Below, one piece after another: positions 26,262 through 35,780 of a stretch of 51,548 nucleotides of DNA. The translations under genes were made by a program, and so were the position numbers. Within the stretch, counting starts at the first letter, position 1. Each line of letters starts with the position of its first letter. Origin of the DNA: a bacterium (GTDB taxonomy: Bacteria; Hydrothermota; UBA3073; JACQXS01; JAQTXJ01); the NCBI GenBank assembly GCA_028688815.1, contig JAQTXJ010000005.1, positions 1-51,548 of the forward strand. The letters are read 5' to 3'. The notes beneath the pieces are model-generated. The model worked only from the letters and a program-made list of their open reading frames with translations. It had not been told where the DNA came from and did no database searches.

Positions 26262-28965
26262 AGTCTTCCTCCTTTATCACTTTACTGCATTTAACACACA
26301 GTGTCGGATGTTCATTGTTTTTACCTACTTCCTTTTCTCTTATCCAGCATCGTTCACATTTATTGTACTCACATAAACTAACCTTAATATCTAACTTTTT
26401 GAACGTAACCATATTTTCTACTCTGTCAACAATAACTTCAGAAACAATAAATATTGAAGGCAATAAAGCCATTTTATCTCTCAATAGAGATAATACCTTT
26501 TCGTCCTTAGAATCAATAATGACAGTTGCCTCCAATCCGCTACCTATGATCTTATTTGCTCTTGCCTGTTCTAATGCAAGCAGGACTTCATCTCTTATTT
26601 CACTTATTAACTCATACTCATTTGCAAGTTTCTCATTTTTCCATTCTTCCTTAACCACGGGTAACTTTTCTAAATGTATGCTACCTGTATTGAAGTATCC
26701 CCAAACTTCTTCGGAAGTAAAAGGTAGTATGGGAGCAATTAATCTTGCAAGAGCGCTTAATGTTTCGGATAAAACTGTCTGCGCGCTCTGACGTGAAATG
26801 GATGACTTGCCGTGAGTATATAACCTGTCTTTTAACGTATCAAAGTAGAATTGTGATAATTCCATAACACAATAGTTATGTATTAAATGATAAACTTTAT
26901 AAAATTCAAATTCTTCATAAGCTTTTGTTACGTTCTCTATAAGAACTGCAAGCTTATGTAACATTAATTTGTCTACTTCCCATAATTTTTCATAAGATAA
27001 TGCTTTTTTATAATCATATAAATTTCCAAGCAAAAACTTAAACGTATTTCTGATTTTCCTGTAAGCTGTTGTAGCCGTTTCCAACCCATCCGTGCTGAAC
27101 ATAATGTCACAGGTGTAATCCAATCCGGAAAGGTATAATCTTACTATGTCTGCCCCGTATTTTTTAATGACTTCCATCGGTTGGACCACATTCCCCTGTG
27201 ATTTTGACATCTTCTTGCCTTCTTTATCAAGTATCAGTCCATGAGTTAAGACCGCTTTAAAACAACTCTGTTCCTCTGTAACCATTGACAAAATTAATGA
27301 ATGCTGGAACCAACATCTGTGCTGGTCAACGGCTTCACAATAAAGATTGGCAGGGAACTTTAGTTTCTCTTTTACCACGGCGTAGTAGCTGGAAGAAGAA
27401 TCAATCCATACGTCAAAAATATCTTCTTCTTTTTTGAATTCTTTGTTCCCGCATTTCGGGCATACTGCATCTATTTTTGTGTTTTCATCAAACCAGATAT
27501 CTGTGCCATTTATCTTAACAAGCCCGATTGCTTTTTCTATTATTTCCGTTGTTAATATTGCTTCTCCGCAAGCTTTACAATATAATGCCGGGATTGGAAT
27601 TCCCCAGCTTCTTTGCCTTGATAAACACCAGTCAGGTCTTTGCATAATGTTATTTGCAATTCTCTTTTTGCTCCATTCGGGCATCCATTTGACTTTTTCA
27701 ATTTCTTCAACGCAACGTGTTCTCAAATTATTATGTTCCATATTTAAGAACCATTGTGGCGTAGCTCGGAATATAAGTGGAGTTTTACATCTCCAGCAAT
27801 GAGGATACGAGTGTTGAAAATCCTCCTTGTACATAAGAGTTCCGTTATTTGTCAGTATTTCTATAATATCTTTATCCGCGTCAAATATATTTTTGCCCTG
27901 TAACTCCGGAACTTCTTCCGTAAAACAACCTTTTTCATCAACAGGAGATAAAATCGGTAGATTATATGTAATGCTTGCCAGGTAATCTTCGTATCCGTGT
28001 CCGGGAGCTATATGAACACAGCCTGTTCCGGATTCGGAAGTCACAAAACTGGATAGTATGATTTTTCCTGTTCTGTCAAGGAATGGATGCTTATATTCTA
28101 TGCCCCCAAGTTCTTTTCCCAAAACGGTTTTTTCAACCTTATAGTCCTTTATTTTTAGTTTTTCGACAACCGTAGGCAATAGGGAATCTGCCATTATAAG
28201 AGTTTCTTTTTCGGTTTTAACAAAATTGTATTTGAATCCCGAGTTTATTGCGCATGCAACGTTTGCCGGGAGCGTCCATGGAGTAGTAGTCCATATTAAA
28301 ATATAAGTGTCCGGCATAGACAATATCTTGAATTTAACGTAAACGGATGGCGAAGTGAAATCTTTATAGTCAAGCTCTGCTTCGGCAAGTGCAGTCCTGC
28401 ATTTTGTACACCAGTGAACGGGTCGTTTTGCGCGGTATATATATCCTTTGGAAACCATTATTTTAAATACTTCCAAAACCTTTGCCTCGTATTCTTTGGA
28501 CATAGTAATATATGGATTGTCCCAGTCTGCAAAAGTTCCTAATCTCTTGAATTCCTGTCGTTGTATATCAACGGATTCTTCCGCATATTTCTTACATTCT
28601 TGCCTGAGCTGGTTTTTGGTAGAAAAACTTTTAGCGCCTTTCTTCTTAATAACCGCGTGTTCTATCGGCATTCCGTGACAATCCCAACCCGGTATGAAAT
28701 GGACTTTATAACCTGCCAGGATTTTATACCTGATAACCATATCCTTAAGTACACGGTTAAAGGCTGTCCCTAAGTGCGCATGTTCGTTCGCATAAGGTGG
28801 TCCATCATGAAATATATATTCGGGCGCATTAGCTCTATTTTCCTGTATGAGATTATATAAACCAGTGTCTGCCCAGTTTTTAAGAATGTCTGCTTCTTTC
28901 TGGACTAGATTCGCACGCATAGGAAATGCGGTACGCGGTAATATTACGGTATCTTTGTAAAGCAT
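26221..28965 (-). CDS. ileS: Isoleucyl-tRNA synthetase
   Basis: This 914-residue class I synthetase has a HIGH-region variant PPYANEHAHLGTAFN (residues ~56-70), the KMSKS motif in GKKMSKSQGN, a CP1 editing domain in the middle and a C-terminal zinc-binding set (CERCWIREKEVG, then CVKC) typical of bacterial type 1 IleRS. It charges tRNA-Ile and edits mischarged valine. It heads an overlapping operon with the dksA-like and lspA genes. A strong near-leaderless promoter lies just upstream; no T-box leader is present. Confidence 0.97.
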   Translation of the reverse strand: MLYKDTVILPRTAFPMRANLVQKEADILKNWADTGLYNLIQENRANAPEYIFHDGPPYANEHAHLGTAFNRVLKDMVIRYKILAGYKVHFIPGWDCHGMPIEHAVIKKKGAKSFSTKNQLRQECKKYAEESVDIQRQEFKRLGTFADWDNPYITMSKEYEAKVLEVFKIMVSKGYIYRAKRPVHWCTKCRTALAEAELDYKDFTSPSVYVKFKILSMPDTYILIWTTTPWTLPANVACAINSGFKYNFVKTEKETLIMADSLLPTVVEKLKIKDYKVEKTVLGKELGGIEYKHPFLDRTGKIILSSFVTSESGTGCVHIAPGHGYEDYLASITYNLPILSPVDEKGCFTEEVPELQGKNIFDADKDIIEILTNNGTLMYKEDFQHSYPHCWRCKTPLIFRATPQWFLNMEHNNLRTRCVEEIEKVKWMPEWSKKRIANNIMQRPDWCLSRQRSWGIPIPALYCKACGEAILTTEIIEKAIGLVKINGTDIWFDENTKIDAVCPKCGNKEFKKEEDIFDVWIDSSSSYYAVVKEKLKFPANLYCEAVDQHRCWFQHSLILSMVTEEQSCFKAVLTHGLILDKEGKKMSKSQGNVVQPMEVIKKYGADIVRLYLSGLDYTCDIMFSTDGLETATTAYRKIRNTFKFLLGNLYDYKKALSYEKLWEVDKLMLHKLAVLIENVTKAYEEFEFYKVYHLIHNYCVMELSQFYFDTLKDRLYTHGKSSISRQSAQTVLSETLSALARLIAPILPFTSEEVWGYFNTGSIHLEKLPVVKEEWKNEKLANEYELISEIRDEVLLALEQARANKIIGSGLEATVIIDSKDEKVLSLLRDKMALLPSIFIVSEVIVDRVENMVTFKKLDIKVSLCEYNKCERCWIREKEVGKNNEHPTLCVKCSKVIKEEDYEKEIEKKEPVEG

Positions 28966-28975
28966 AAGATTGGAG

Positions 28976-29003
28976 TTTATAATAGTAGTCTTATAAAAGT
29001 CAA
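28976..29003 (-). promoter_or_regulatory. Promoter of the ileS-dksA-lspA operon, nearly leaderless
   Basis: On the minus strand: TTGACT, 16 bp, TATAAA. The -10 ends 10 bp before the ileS ATG, so the transcript would begin within about 4 nt of the start codon. Confidence 0.65.
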
Positions 29004-29035
29004 GTAATATCTTAAATTAAAGGCTATATGCGAAA

Positions 29036-29593
29036 TTAAAAACTAATTGATTCTCCGTTATATGGTCCGTATAGCATTTTAAAAATTATAAATATAAGGC
29101 AGAGATAGACTGTTGCAATAAGGATTTTATGTAATTTCGTTAATCTTAATTTTTCCTTGTACTTGGATAATAGTTTTTTTATAACAAAATTCAGTATAAA
29201 AAATAATGAGAAGAATACCAGCATATTCAGTGAATCACCCCATACACTTGTAATAAGATAAGAAGAATACCAGAATGCCCATAGCCATAAAATGTTTGTA
29301 AATAATGGATTTATTCGCCATCTTTTGCTTGCATAACTTTCAATTACTCCAAATATAGTCATTATACCTATTAAAAGTAATGTTTTTAGTATTTCATTCT
29401 TGTCTCCGGACAAAAGGGGCGGAATGATTAAAGTAGCTATGAAAGAAATGCCAAAAAAATACCCAACTGCCTTTTCGCTTTTGGACTCCTTTTCTACCCT
29501 AAATAACAAAAGATACAAAAGAAATACCCCGATTATGATTGTAAGAATTGTGCAAATAATAAGCAAGGGCAAACTGGATAATATTTTTTCCAT
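29036..29593 (-). CDS. Six-helix membrane protein of unknown function
   Basis: This 185-residue protein consists almost wholly of hydrophobic segments: about six transmembrane helices (e.g. LPLLIICTILTIIIGVFLLY near the N-terminus and LHKILIATVYLCLIFIIF near the C-terminus) joined by short charged loops. No catalytic or transport motif is recognised. It ends about 70 bp upstream of ileS on the same strand, but ileS has its own promoter, so the two are probably separate units. Confidence 0.7.
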   Translation of the reverse strand: MEKILSSLPLLIICTILTIIIGVFLLYLLLFRVEKESKSEKAVGYFFGISFIATLIIPPLLSGDKNEILKTLLLIGIMTIFGVIESYASKRWRINPLFTNILWLWAFWYSSYLITSVWGDSLNMLVFFSLFFILNFVIKKLLSKYKEKLRLTKLHKILIATVYLCLIFIIFKMLYGPYNGESISF

Positions 29594-29747
29594 ATAATGC
29601 CTCGGCAGTAAAAATTATTTTTCCTTTTTTATACATTAATGTTAATTTTAAACGATGTTTTGTCAAGGGACAATTGTTTACCGTATAATCTTCTCTGGCA
29701 GGGGCAGATATATGCTTATATTATCCATAATTGCTGTTAGAATAACA

Positions 29748-29776
29748 TTGACAAATTAACCCGTAAATAATAGATT
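29748..29776 (+). promoter_or_regulatory. Promoter of the second sigma/anti-sigma operon
   Basis: TTGACA, 17 bp, TAGATT (-10 with four matches). The predicted start near 29783 leaves a leader of ~55 nt before the sigma-factor ATG. Confidence 0.5.
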
Positions 29777-29837
29777 AATTGGTAAATATAAATTTTATTG
29801 GAACTTTTTGGCAGTATAACCTATCTAAAGGATAGAA

Positions 29838-30323
29838 ATGCAATTTGAAGAGGTGGTAACTATGTATTCGGATAAGTTATTTAATATGGTATTTGGATTT
29901 ACCGGCAATTATGATGATGCATCCGATATAACACAGGAAACCCTATTCCTTGCGTATAAAAGTTTTGGTAAGTTTAGGGGAGATTCAAATATATACACAT
30001 GGTTATACAGAATTGCAAAAAATGAGTGTTATAAGCATTTCAATAAGAATAAAACATCTTTAATGCCCTTAAATGCAGAAATTATAAAAGAAGCAGTCCC
30101 GGATGTTGAAAATAAACTTAGAATACAAAAACTAATTTCAACCTTACCGGTAGAATATCGTGAGCCTATAGTTTTGAAATATTATAATGATATGCCTTAC
30201 GAAGAAATAGCTAATACAATAGGTGTCCCGGTTGGTACTGTAAGATCAAGACTTGCAAGAGGTAAAGAAATGCTGGAAAAGAAGTTAAATTTGCGTGCAG
30301 GTGGATTACCGGCATCGCATTAG
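29838..30323 (+). CDS. ECF-type sigma factor (second)
   Basis: This 161-residue ECF sigma factor has region 2 (NYDDASDITQETLFLAYKSF, then YTWLYRIAKNECYKHFNK) and region 4 (LPVEYREPIVLKYYNDMPYE, then the helix GVPVGTVRSRLARGKEMLEK). Two starts are possible: ATG 29838, with AAGGA in front and matching family length, and ATG 29862, with a stronger GAGGTGG; I keep 29838. The downstream anti-sigma gene follows after 11 bp. It is distinct from the ECF factor at 17930, so the window encodes two independent envelope-signalling pairs. Confidence 0.9.
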   Translation: MQFEEVVTMYSDKLFNMVFGFTGNYDDASDITQETLFLAYKSFGKFRGDSNIYTWLYRIAKNECYKHFNKNKTSLMPLNAEIIKEAVPDVENKLRIQKLISTLPVEYREPIVLKYYNDMPYEEIANTIGVPVGTVRSRLARGKEMLEKKLNLRAGGLPASH

Positions 30324-30334
30324 AGGAGGAATTT

Positions 30335-30958
30335 ATGAAAAATTGTGATAATATTAAATTGCTTATTCAGGCTTTTGTGGACAATGAGTTGTCTTCGGAC
30401 GAACAAAAAATTCTTGATTCTCATATAAAAGAATGTCAGGATTGCAAAACCGAACTGGAAAACGCAACAATTCTTAATAAACTTCTTAAGGATAATATCA
30501 AAAAGGTAGACCTCCCACCATATTTTGAAGCTAAATTATGGGCAAGAATTGAACGGGAAAAATCTAGAAAATTCTCATTTGCCAAATTAATCCCTATAAC
30601 AGTAAGTCTAATATGTGTAATTTTCGTTGCTGTGTTTTCTTTTCCACACTTAAAAACAGGCAAACCTGATATTTATATAGTGTCTCCTGAGGTTAATTCC
30701 ATAGTTCCTGACAATGATGTAACAATAAGTGCTGCATTTTATAATAAACCTAAATCACAGGAAGCGCAAATACTAATCAATGATGAAGTTGTTGCCCGCG
30801 AAAAAGAATCCGACCAGATAATATATACATCAGATAAGAATATGAAAGAAGGATATTATAAAATGAAAATTCAACTGATAGATAAAAATAATAAAGTAGT
30901 GAAACAAAAAGAACAGGTGTTTTATGTAGTTCCTGATGGAAAAGATAGTGAATTATAA
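30335..30958 (+). CDS. Zinc-finger anti-sigma factor (second), membrane-bound
   Basis: The N-terminal ZAS domain has SHIKECQDCKTEL (H-x3-C-x2-C). A single transmembrane helix follows (LIPITVSLICVIFVAVFSF, ~residues 88-106), then a ~95-residue periplasmic domain with Ig-like beta strands (PDIYIVSPEVNSIVPDNDVT). That periplasmic fold is larger than in the first anti-sigma protein and could bind a cell-surface ligand or the Ig-repeat protein encoded next. The ribosome-binding site is GAGGAGG. Confidence 0.87.
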   Translation: MKNCDNIKLLIQAFVDNELSSDEQKILDSHIKECQDCKTELENATILNKLLKDNIKKVDLPPYFEAKLWARIEREKSRKFSFAKLIPITVSLICVIFVAVFSFPHLKTGKPDIYIVSPEVNSIVPDNDVTISAAFYNKPKSQEAQILINDEVVAREKESDQIIYTSDKNMKEGYYKMKIQLIDKNNKVVKQKEQVFYVVPDGKDSEL

Positions 30959-31088
30959 ATTTTTTTGGAACTTTTTTGATATGATTTATATCTAATTTAG
31001 CAAAAGGAGGTAAAAGTCGATGAAAGAAATACAAAGAAATAAAAATTTCTCTGAATTTAATCGGGGAATAAATAATAGGAGGTATAAT

Positions 31089-32762
31089 ATGAAACGCTTT
31101 TTCGGAATAATTGCTCTTGCTCTGCCAATGGCACTACAAGCGGCAATAACAGTTAAAGTGCTTCCGAATCCTGCCTTGGTGCATCCTAAAGATGTAGTTC
31201 AGTTCAAGGCAGAAGTAACTGATTCTATGGGGAATCAGGTGGAAGCTAAAATAAAATGGGATGTGAAACCAAATCAGTTAGGGAAAATTGGTCCTAATGG
31301 TTTATTTTTTGCAGGTGGAAAAGAAGGAAAAGGTATAGTTCGTGCATTAGTAGAAACAGCGGCCGGAAAAGGTATAGGCCATTCACTTATAAAAATTAGT
31401 CGCGAAGCTGAAAGACGGGAATTAAAAGTCAGGGTAATACCTGCCCGCACTTTTGCGAAAATAGGCGACCCCGTGCAATTTAAAGTAGAAGTATTGGATA
31501 ATGATGGGAAGCCCGTAGAAATATTTAAAACTTTGTGGAAATTAGCCCCGCCGCATATGGGTAAAATCTCTCAAGATGGAATATTTACAGGGGATGAGAA
31601 TGGAAAAGCTAAAATCATAGCTCTTGTAAAAGCGGGTGCTCTTGAAGGTATTGGAGAAGCTACTGTAATGGTGGGCGAACCCGGTAAATATTTGCCGATT
31701 AAAATAAAACCGCCCCATGCAATACTTAAACCGCAAGAAACAATGAAATTTGAATATGAAATAATGGGACCGCATAATGACTCAATTCCTGCGAAAGCAT
31801 TATGGAAAGTTATGCCGGAAAATCTTGGCACTATAACATCGGATGGAGTTTTTACTGCAGGAGAAAAGAAAGGCAAAGGATTTATTGCCGTTGTAGTGAA
31901 AGCAGGCGATATGACCGGTGGTGACCGTGCAGGAATTATTATCGGTAAACCTGAAAAAGTAAAAGTTAAAATATATCCTAAATTCAGCTCAGTAGAACCA
32001 ATGGGAACCATTCAATTCAATGCTGAAGTTTATGATATAAATGGTAATTTAATACAAGTGCCTATAAAGTGGGAAGTGAGACCGGAAAAAGCAGGGACTA
32101 TAAATGCGGACGGATTATTTACTGCGGGCCCCGAAATTGGAAAATGTGAAGTTTTAGCTATCGTTCCGCCTGAATTTGGTATGGGATTAGACCGTGCAGA
32201 GGTTATTGTTGCAAAGAATATGCAATTTATAGTAAAAATAACACCTCTTGATGCCAGTGTAAAACCAGGCGAACAGTTTAAATTTACGGCGGAGGTTACA
32301 GATCAAAAAGGCGCTCCTCAGAATATTCCTTTAATATGGGAAGTCGGACCGAATACTCTTGGAATAATTACAAGAGACGGATTATTTACGGCAGGTAAAA
32401 ATCCCGGTAAAGGTATAATAGTTGCGCTTGTCCCACCGCAGTTTGGTATGGGTAAAGGTGTGGCAAATATTGTGGTTCAGGGAGCAACTAATTCGTATGC
32501 CGTTAAAATAGATCCTAAACTTGTAAAAGTTAAGGTTGGAGCTACTCAACAGTTTGATGCAAAAGTGGTTGATGCCAATAATAACGCAGTGCCAAATATT
32601 CCTTTGATTTGGAGAATAGAATCTCAAGTGCAAGCCGGAACTATTACACAAAATGGGTTATTTACTGCAGGGAATACCCCATGTAAATGTAGAGTAATAG
32701 TTGACATAAAACCGGGATATGGTTTTAGTCATGATGTGGCAGATGTAGAAATTATTCAATAA
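31089..32762 (+). CDS. Secreted protein of six Ig-like repeats
   Basis: The signal peptide (MKRFFGIIALALPMALQAA) starts at ATG 31089, which has an AGGAGGT ribosome-binding site. The rest is six ~88-residue Ig/BIG2-like repeats, each with a strand ending in a WxV/WKL core and the landmark DGLFTAG (or a variant such as NGLFFAG, DGIFTGD, DGVFTAG). The ORF track extends 23 residues upstream to 31020, also behind a strong AAAGGAGG, so a longer, non-signal form is possible. No sorting tail is seen. It follows the second sigma/anti-sigma pair by ~130 bp and is probably part of its regulon as a surface or periplasmic structural protein. Confidence 0.8.
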   Translation: MKRFFGIIALALPMALQAAITVKVLPNPALVHPKDVVQFKAEVTDSMGNQVEAKIKWDVKPNQLGKIGPNGLFFAGGKEGKGIVRALVETAAGKGIGHSLIKISREAERRELKVRVIPARTFAKIGDPVQFKVEVLDNDGKPVEIFKTLWKLAPPHMGKISQDGIFTGDENGKAKIIALVKAGALEGIGEATVMVGEPGKYLPIKIKPPHAILKPQETMKFEYEIMGPHNDSIPAKALWKVMPENLGTITSDGVFTAGEKKGKGFIAVVVKAGDMTGGDRAGIIIGKPEKVKVKIYPKFSSVEPMGTIQFNAEVYDINGNLIQVPIKWEVRPEKAGTINADGLFTAGPEIGKCEVLAIVPPEFGMGLDRAEVIVAKNMQFIVKITPLDASVKPGEQFKFTAEVTDQKGAPQNIPLIWEVGPNTLGIITRDGLFTAGKNPGKGIIVALVPPQFGMGKGVANIVVQGATNSYAVKIDPKLVKVKVGATQQFDAKVVDANNNAVPNIPLIWRIESQVQAGTITQNGLFTAGNTPCKCRVIVDIKPGYGFSHDVADVEIIQ

Positions 32763-32776
32763 AGTAGAATTTTAAT

Positions 32777-32816
32777 TAAAAGGCATTGTTCGCTTAGTGC
32801 GGACAGTGCCTTTTTT
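32777..32816 (+). terminator. Intrinsic terminator after the Ig-repeat gene
   Basis: A 12-bp stem (GGCATTGTTCGC pairing with GCGGACAGTGCC, with two G-U wobbles) and a 5-nt loop, followed by T6 and preceded by an A tract. Confidence 0.9.
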
Positions 32817-32836
32817 ATTTACAGAGTATTTTAGAC

Positions 32837-32864
32837 TTGACTGAAGTAAAATTGCCCCTAAACT
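32837..32864 (+). promoter_or_regulatory. Possible promoter of the outer-membrane candidate gene
   Basis: TTGACT, 16 bp, TAAACT (-10 with four matches). It sits between the terminator at 32816 and the ATG at 32901, where a promoter is expected. Confidence 0.4.
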
Positions 32865-32900
32865 ATTGACCTTTAATTAAAGCGGCAAGGAATACAAAAA

Positions 32901-34676
32901 ATGTATATAATATTATTTGCATTATTAAATGTTCAGATTACACATACCCCACCGAATAATATTTTTATGGATGCTCCATTACAAATTTTTGCCGAGGTTT
33001 CTGAAGAAGTTGAAATGGCATATGTTTTAATAAATGAAAAAATGGTTTATATGCAGAAAGAACAAACGCACCTATCTGCTACTATTCCCTATGAATTTGT
33101 TGAATCGCCGTCGATAAAATATTGCATAGTCGTTAAAACTAAAGACAATAAAATCGTTAAATCCCCGGAATATAAGGTCTCCGTTATAATAAGAGATAAT
33201 TTAATTGAGCTTGTGAGCCCTGAACCATATAGTTCAATTACTACAAAAAAGCCGGATATTGTTATTGTGTTTAGTAACGAAGTTAATCCTAAAGATATAA
33301 CAGTGTTTCTTGATAGCGTTAACATTACTTCAAATTGTGAAAATACTTCTTTCTCTATATATTACACCCCGAGGGCTAACTTAAGAATTGGACAGCATCA
33401 ATTGAAAGTAAAAATAAAAGATATAACTGAAACTACTTTTTCTTTTAATATAACTTCTAAAATATCTGCGCATGGATATGCATCAGCAGGGGCAAGATAT
33501 ACAACAAGTAAAGATTCCGTAACCTCCTCTTTACCCTATGAACCCGGAATACATCCTTTGTTTGATACTTATATAAATGGCTCACTATATTTTCCTTTTT
33601 CTTTCTGGTTTAATATGGACGAAGGATATAATTTTAATTTTGAGATGGAATATCCTAGGGGTAAATTATCAGTAGGAGATATTTATACGACTTCGTCAAT
33701 GTTTACATTATATGGAATATTACCACGCGGGCTTAATTTAACCACAAGTTCTACATTTATGAATATTGATTTACTTTGTGCACAAGTAGAAAAATCGGAT
33801 ACGAATTATCTTACTTATGCAAGATATATATTGGGCGGAAAAATAAGCAGAAAAATCTTAAACGCCAGTTTGGGGATTAGTTATTACTATGGATTGGATG
33901 ACTCAACTGTTTTGACAACTTTATCTGATACTTCTTTAAATAGATTAATGTATGAACCACCTATAAAAAATAACTTTTTTACGGGAGAAGTTAAATACCC
34001 ATTTTTGGAGCAATTAATTGGGATAATTGAATTCAGCAAAAGTAGTTCTCAATATCCGGATTCAGCATTAAAAGAAGGATATGCTTATAACGCCGGGATA
34101 GAATTAACAACCGATTACATTGACAATAAATTAACTTATAATAATATAGACACCTCTTATTTTATAATTGGGAATCCTTATCTTGATGCCGGTAAAAATG
34201 GGGTTCTTGATGAATTTTCTATCCAGTATAAAAACCTTTACTTGAATGGTAATTATGAAATATACAAAATAAGCGATTCAACGGAATATATGCTTTATAA
34301 TTATCTAAATTATACTTTTGGAAAATTTACCCCCTATATTATTTATTCAAATACTTTTGGACTTTCATCTACAAGTAGTGGCGTAAGATTTGGATTTTCC
34401 AGAGGTTATGCCTCAAGTAGTTATGGAATAACAAGTAGCGGAAATTCATTCAGGGCTGATGCAGAATGCGAGTTCATTAAAAACAGGTTTTCATTAAAAA
34501 CCGGATATGGACATAATAATTCATCAACTTCTTTTAATTGGACATCGGATATCCGGATGGAAGTTTATAAGTTTATTACACTGGAATATAAGATTATGAA
34601 TAATGTTAATGAATACGATAGCACATATAGTTATAATGAAAATATAATAACTTTAAGATTGAAAAAACAATTTTAA
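32901..34676 (+). CDS. Probable outer-membrane beta-barrel protein
   Basis: This 591-residue protein has a short hydrophobic N-terminus (MYIILFALLNVQITH) that is a weak signal peptide. Residues ~15-190 are Ig-like beta domains (PPNNIFMDAPLQIFAEV, then PKDITVFLDSV). The remaining ~390 residues show alternating aromatic and polar residues and end YNENIITLRLKKQF, with the terminal aromatic typical of outer-membrane barrels. No plug domain or TonB box is seen, so it is not a TonB receptor. It is followed after 14 bp by butyrate kinase, an odd pairing. Function unknown. Confidence 0.68.
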   Translation: MYIILFALLNVQITHTPPNNIFMDAPLQIFAEVSEEVEMAYVLINEKMVYMQKEQTHLSATIPYEFVESPSIKYCIVVKTKDNKIVKSPEYKVSVIIRDNLIELVSPEPYSSITTKKPDIVIVFSNEVNPKDITVFLDSVNITSNCENTSFSIYYTPRANLRIGQHQLKVKIKDITETTFSFNITSKISAHGYASAGARYTTSKDSVTSSLPYEPGIHPLFDTYINGSLYFPFSFWFNMDEGYNFNFEMEYPRGKLSVGDIYTTSSMFTLYGILPRGLNLTTSSTFMNIDLLCAQVEKSDTNYLTYARYILGGKISRKILNASLGISYYYGLDDSTVLTTLSDTSLNRLMYEPPIKNNFFTGEVKYPFLEQLIGIIEFSKSSSQYPDSALKEGYAYNAGIELTTDYIDNKLTYNNIDTSYFIIGNPYLDAGKNGVLDEFSIQYKNLYLNGNYEIYKISDSTEYMLYNYLNYTFGKFTPYIIYSNTFGLSSTSSGVRFGFSRGYASSSYGITSSGNSFRADAECEFIKNRFSLKTGYGHNNSSTSFNWTSDIRMEVYKFITLEYKIMNNVNEYDSTYSYNENIITLRLKKQF

Positions 34677-34690
34677 TTAAAGGGGGAACA

Positions 34691-35752
34691 ATGAAGACGC
34701 TTTTTGTGATAAATCCCGGATCTACATCTACCGTATGTTCTTTGTTTGAAGATGAAAAGGAAGTTAAAAGAGAAAAATTATCTCACTCCCAGGAAGAACT
34801 TAAGCAATACAAAAATTCTTTAGACCAACTGGATTTCAGATTCAAAATAATAGAAGAACTTCTCAATAAATGGGATGTAAAAAAAATAGATGCGGCTGTC
34901 GGAAGGGGTGGTCCGTTTAAACCAATTATAAGCGGAACGTACAATGTAAACGAGACTATGTTAAACGATGTTAAAGAAGGCAGAGTTTTGGCGGAACACA
35001 TATCAAATATAGGACCATTGTTAGCTTCAAAAGTAGCTAATAAATACAATGTTCTTGCATTTACTGTTGATCCTGTTTCAGTAGATGAATTTGAACCCCT
35101 TGCAAGAGTTGCGGGTATTCCCGAAGTTACACGGGTCGCATTACAACATACATTGAACATAAAAGCAATGGCAAGAAAGGCGGCTTCACAACTTGGTAAA
35201 TCTTTGGATGCTATTAACCTTATCGTGGCGCATTTAGGTGGAGGAATATCTATATGCCCATTAAAATCGGGAAAAATAATAGATGCGAATAATGCAAATG
35301 AAGGTGGTCCTTTTTCTCCTGAACGTAGCGGTAGTTTGCCTGTAACACAATTAGTGAAACTTTGTTTTTCGGGAAAATATGACGAGAAATGGATCAAAAA
35401 AAGACTTGTAGGAAATGGCGGAATTACTGCTCATCTGGGTACAAATAGTATAGAAGAAGTGAGAGATAGAATAGCTAACGGCGATGAAAAAGCAAAGTTT
35501 TATCTTGAAGCAATGGCTTATCAAATAGCAAAAGAAATAGGTGCAATGGCAACAGTTCTTAAAGGAAAAGTTGATGGAATAGTTCTTACGGGTTCCGCTG
35601 CAAATTATAAATTATTGGTTGATTTGATAAAAGAACGAACGGAATTCATAGCTCCTATGCTTGTTCTTCCGGGTGAAAATGAGATGCTTGCGCTTGCTCA
35701 GGGTGCGCTAAGAGTTCTAAATGGTGAAGAAATCGCAAAACAATATCTGTAA
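34691..35752 (+). CDS. buk: Butyrate kinase
   Basis: This 353-residue ASKHA-family kinase begins LFVINPGSTSTVCSLFEDEK and contains the acetate/butyrate-kinase motifs AHLGGGISICP and VLTGSAANYKLL. It converts butyryl-phosphate (or isobutyryl-/propionyl-phosphate) and ADP to the acid and ATP, yielding energy in butyrate or branched-chain acid fermentation. The partner phosphotransbutyrylase gene is not in the window. The ribosome-binding site is AGGGGGA. It sits just downstream of the outer-membrane gene and ends at a convergent hairpin. Confidence 0.95.
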   Translation: MKTLFVINPGSTSTVCSLFEDEKEVKREKLSHSQEELKQYKNSLDQLDFRFKIIEELLNKWDVKKIDAAVGRGGPFKPIISGTYNVNETMLNDVKEGRVLAEHISNIGPLLASKVANKYNVLAFTVDPVSVDEFEPLARVAGIPEVTRVALQHTLNIKAMARKAASQLGKSLDAINLIVAHLGGGISICPLKSGKIIDANNANEGGPFSPERSGSLPVTQLVKLCFSGKYDEKWIKKRLVGNGGITAHLGTNSIEEVRDRIANGDEKAKFYLEAMAYQIAKEIGAMATVLKGKVDGIVLTGSAANYKLLVDLIKERTEFIAPMLVLPGENEMLALAQGALRVLNGEEIAKQYL

Positions 35753-35780
35753 CCGATTACTAAATCCTATATTAATATAT

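Noticed and set aside
25735-26376. 213-residue ORF on + across the lysine-rich dksA-like gene
   Set aside because: Phe/Leu/Val-rich mirror image of a Lys-rich reading frame; the minus-strand gene has a perfect ribosome-binding site and a real domain.
28966-29035. T-box leader upstream of ileS
   Set aside because: The promoter lies within ~4 nt of the start codon, leaving no room for a leader.
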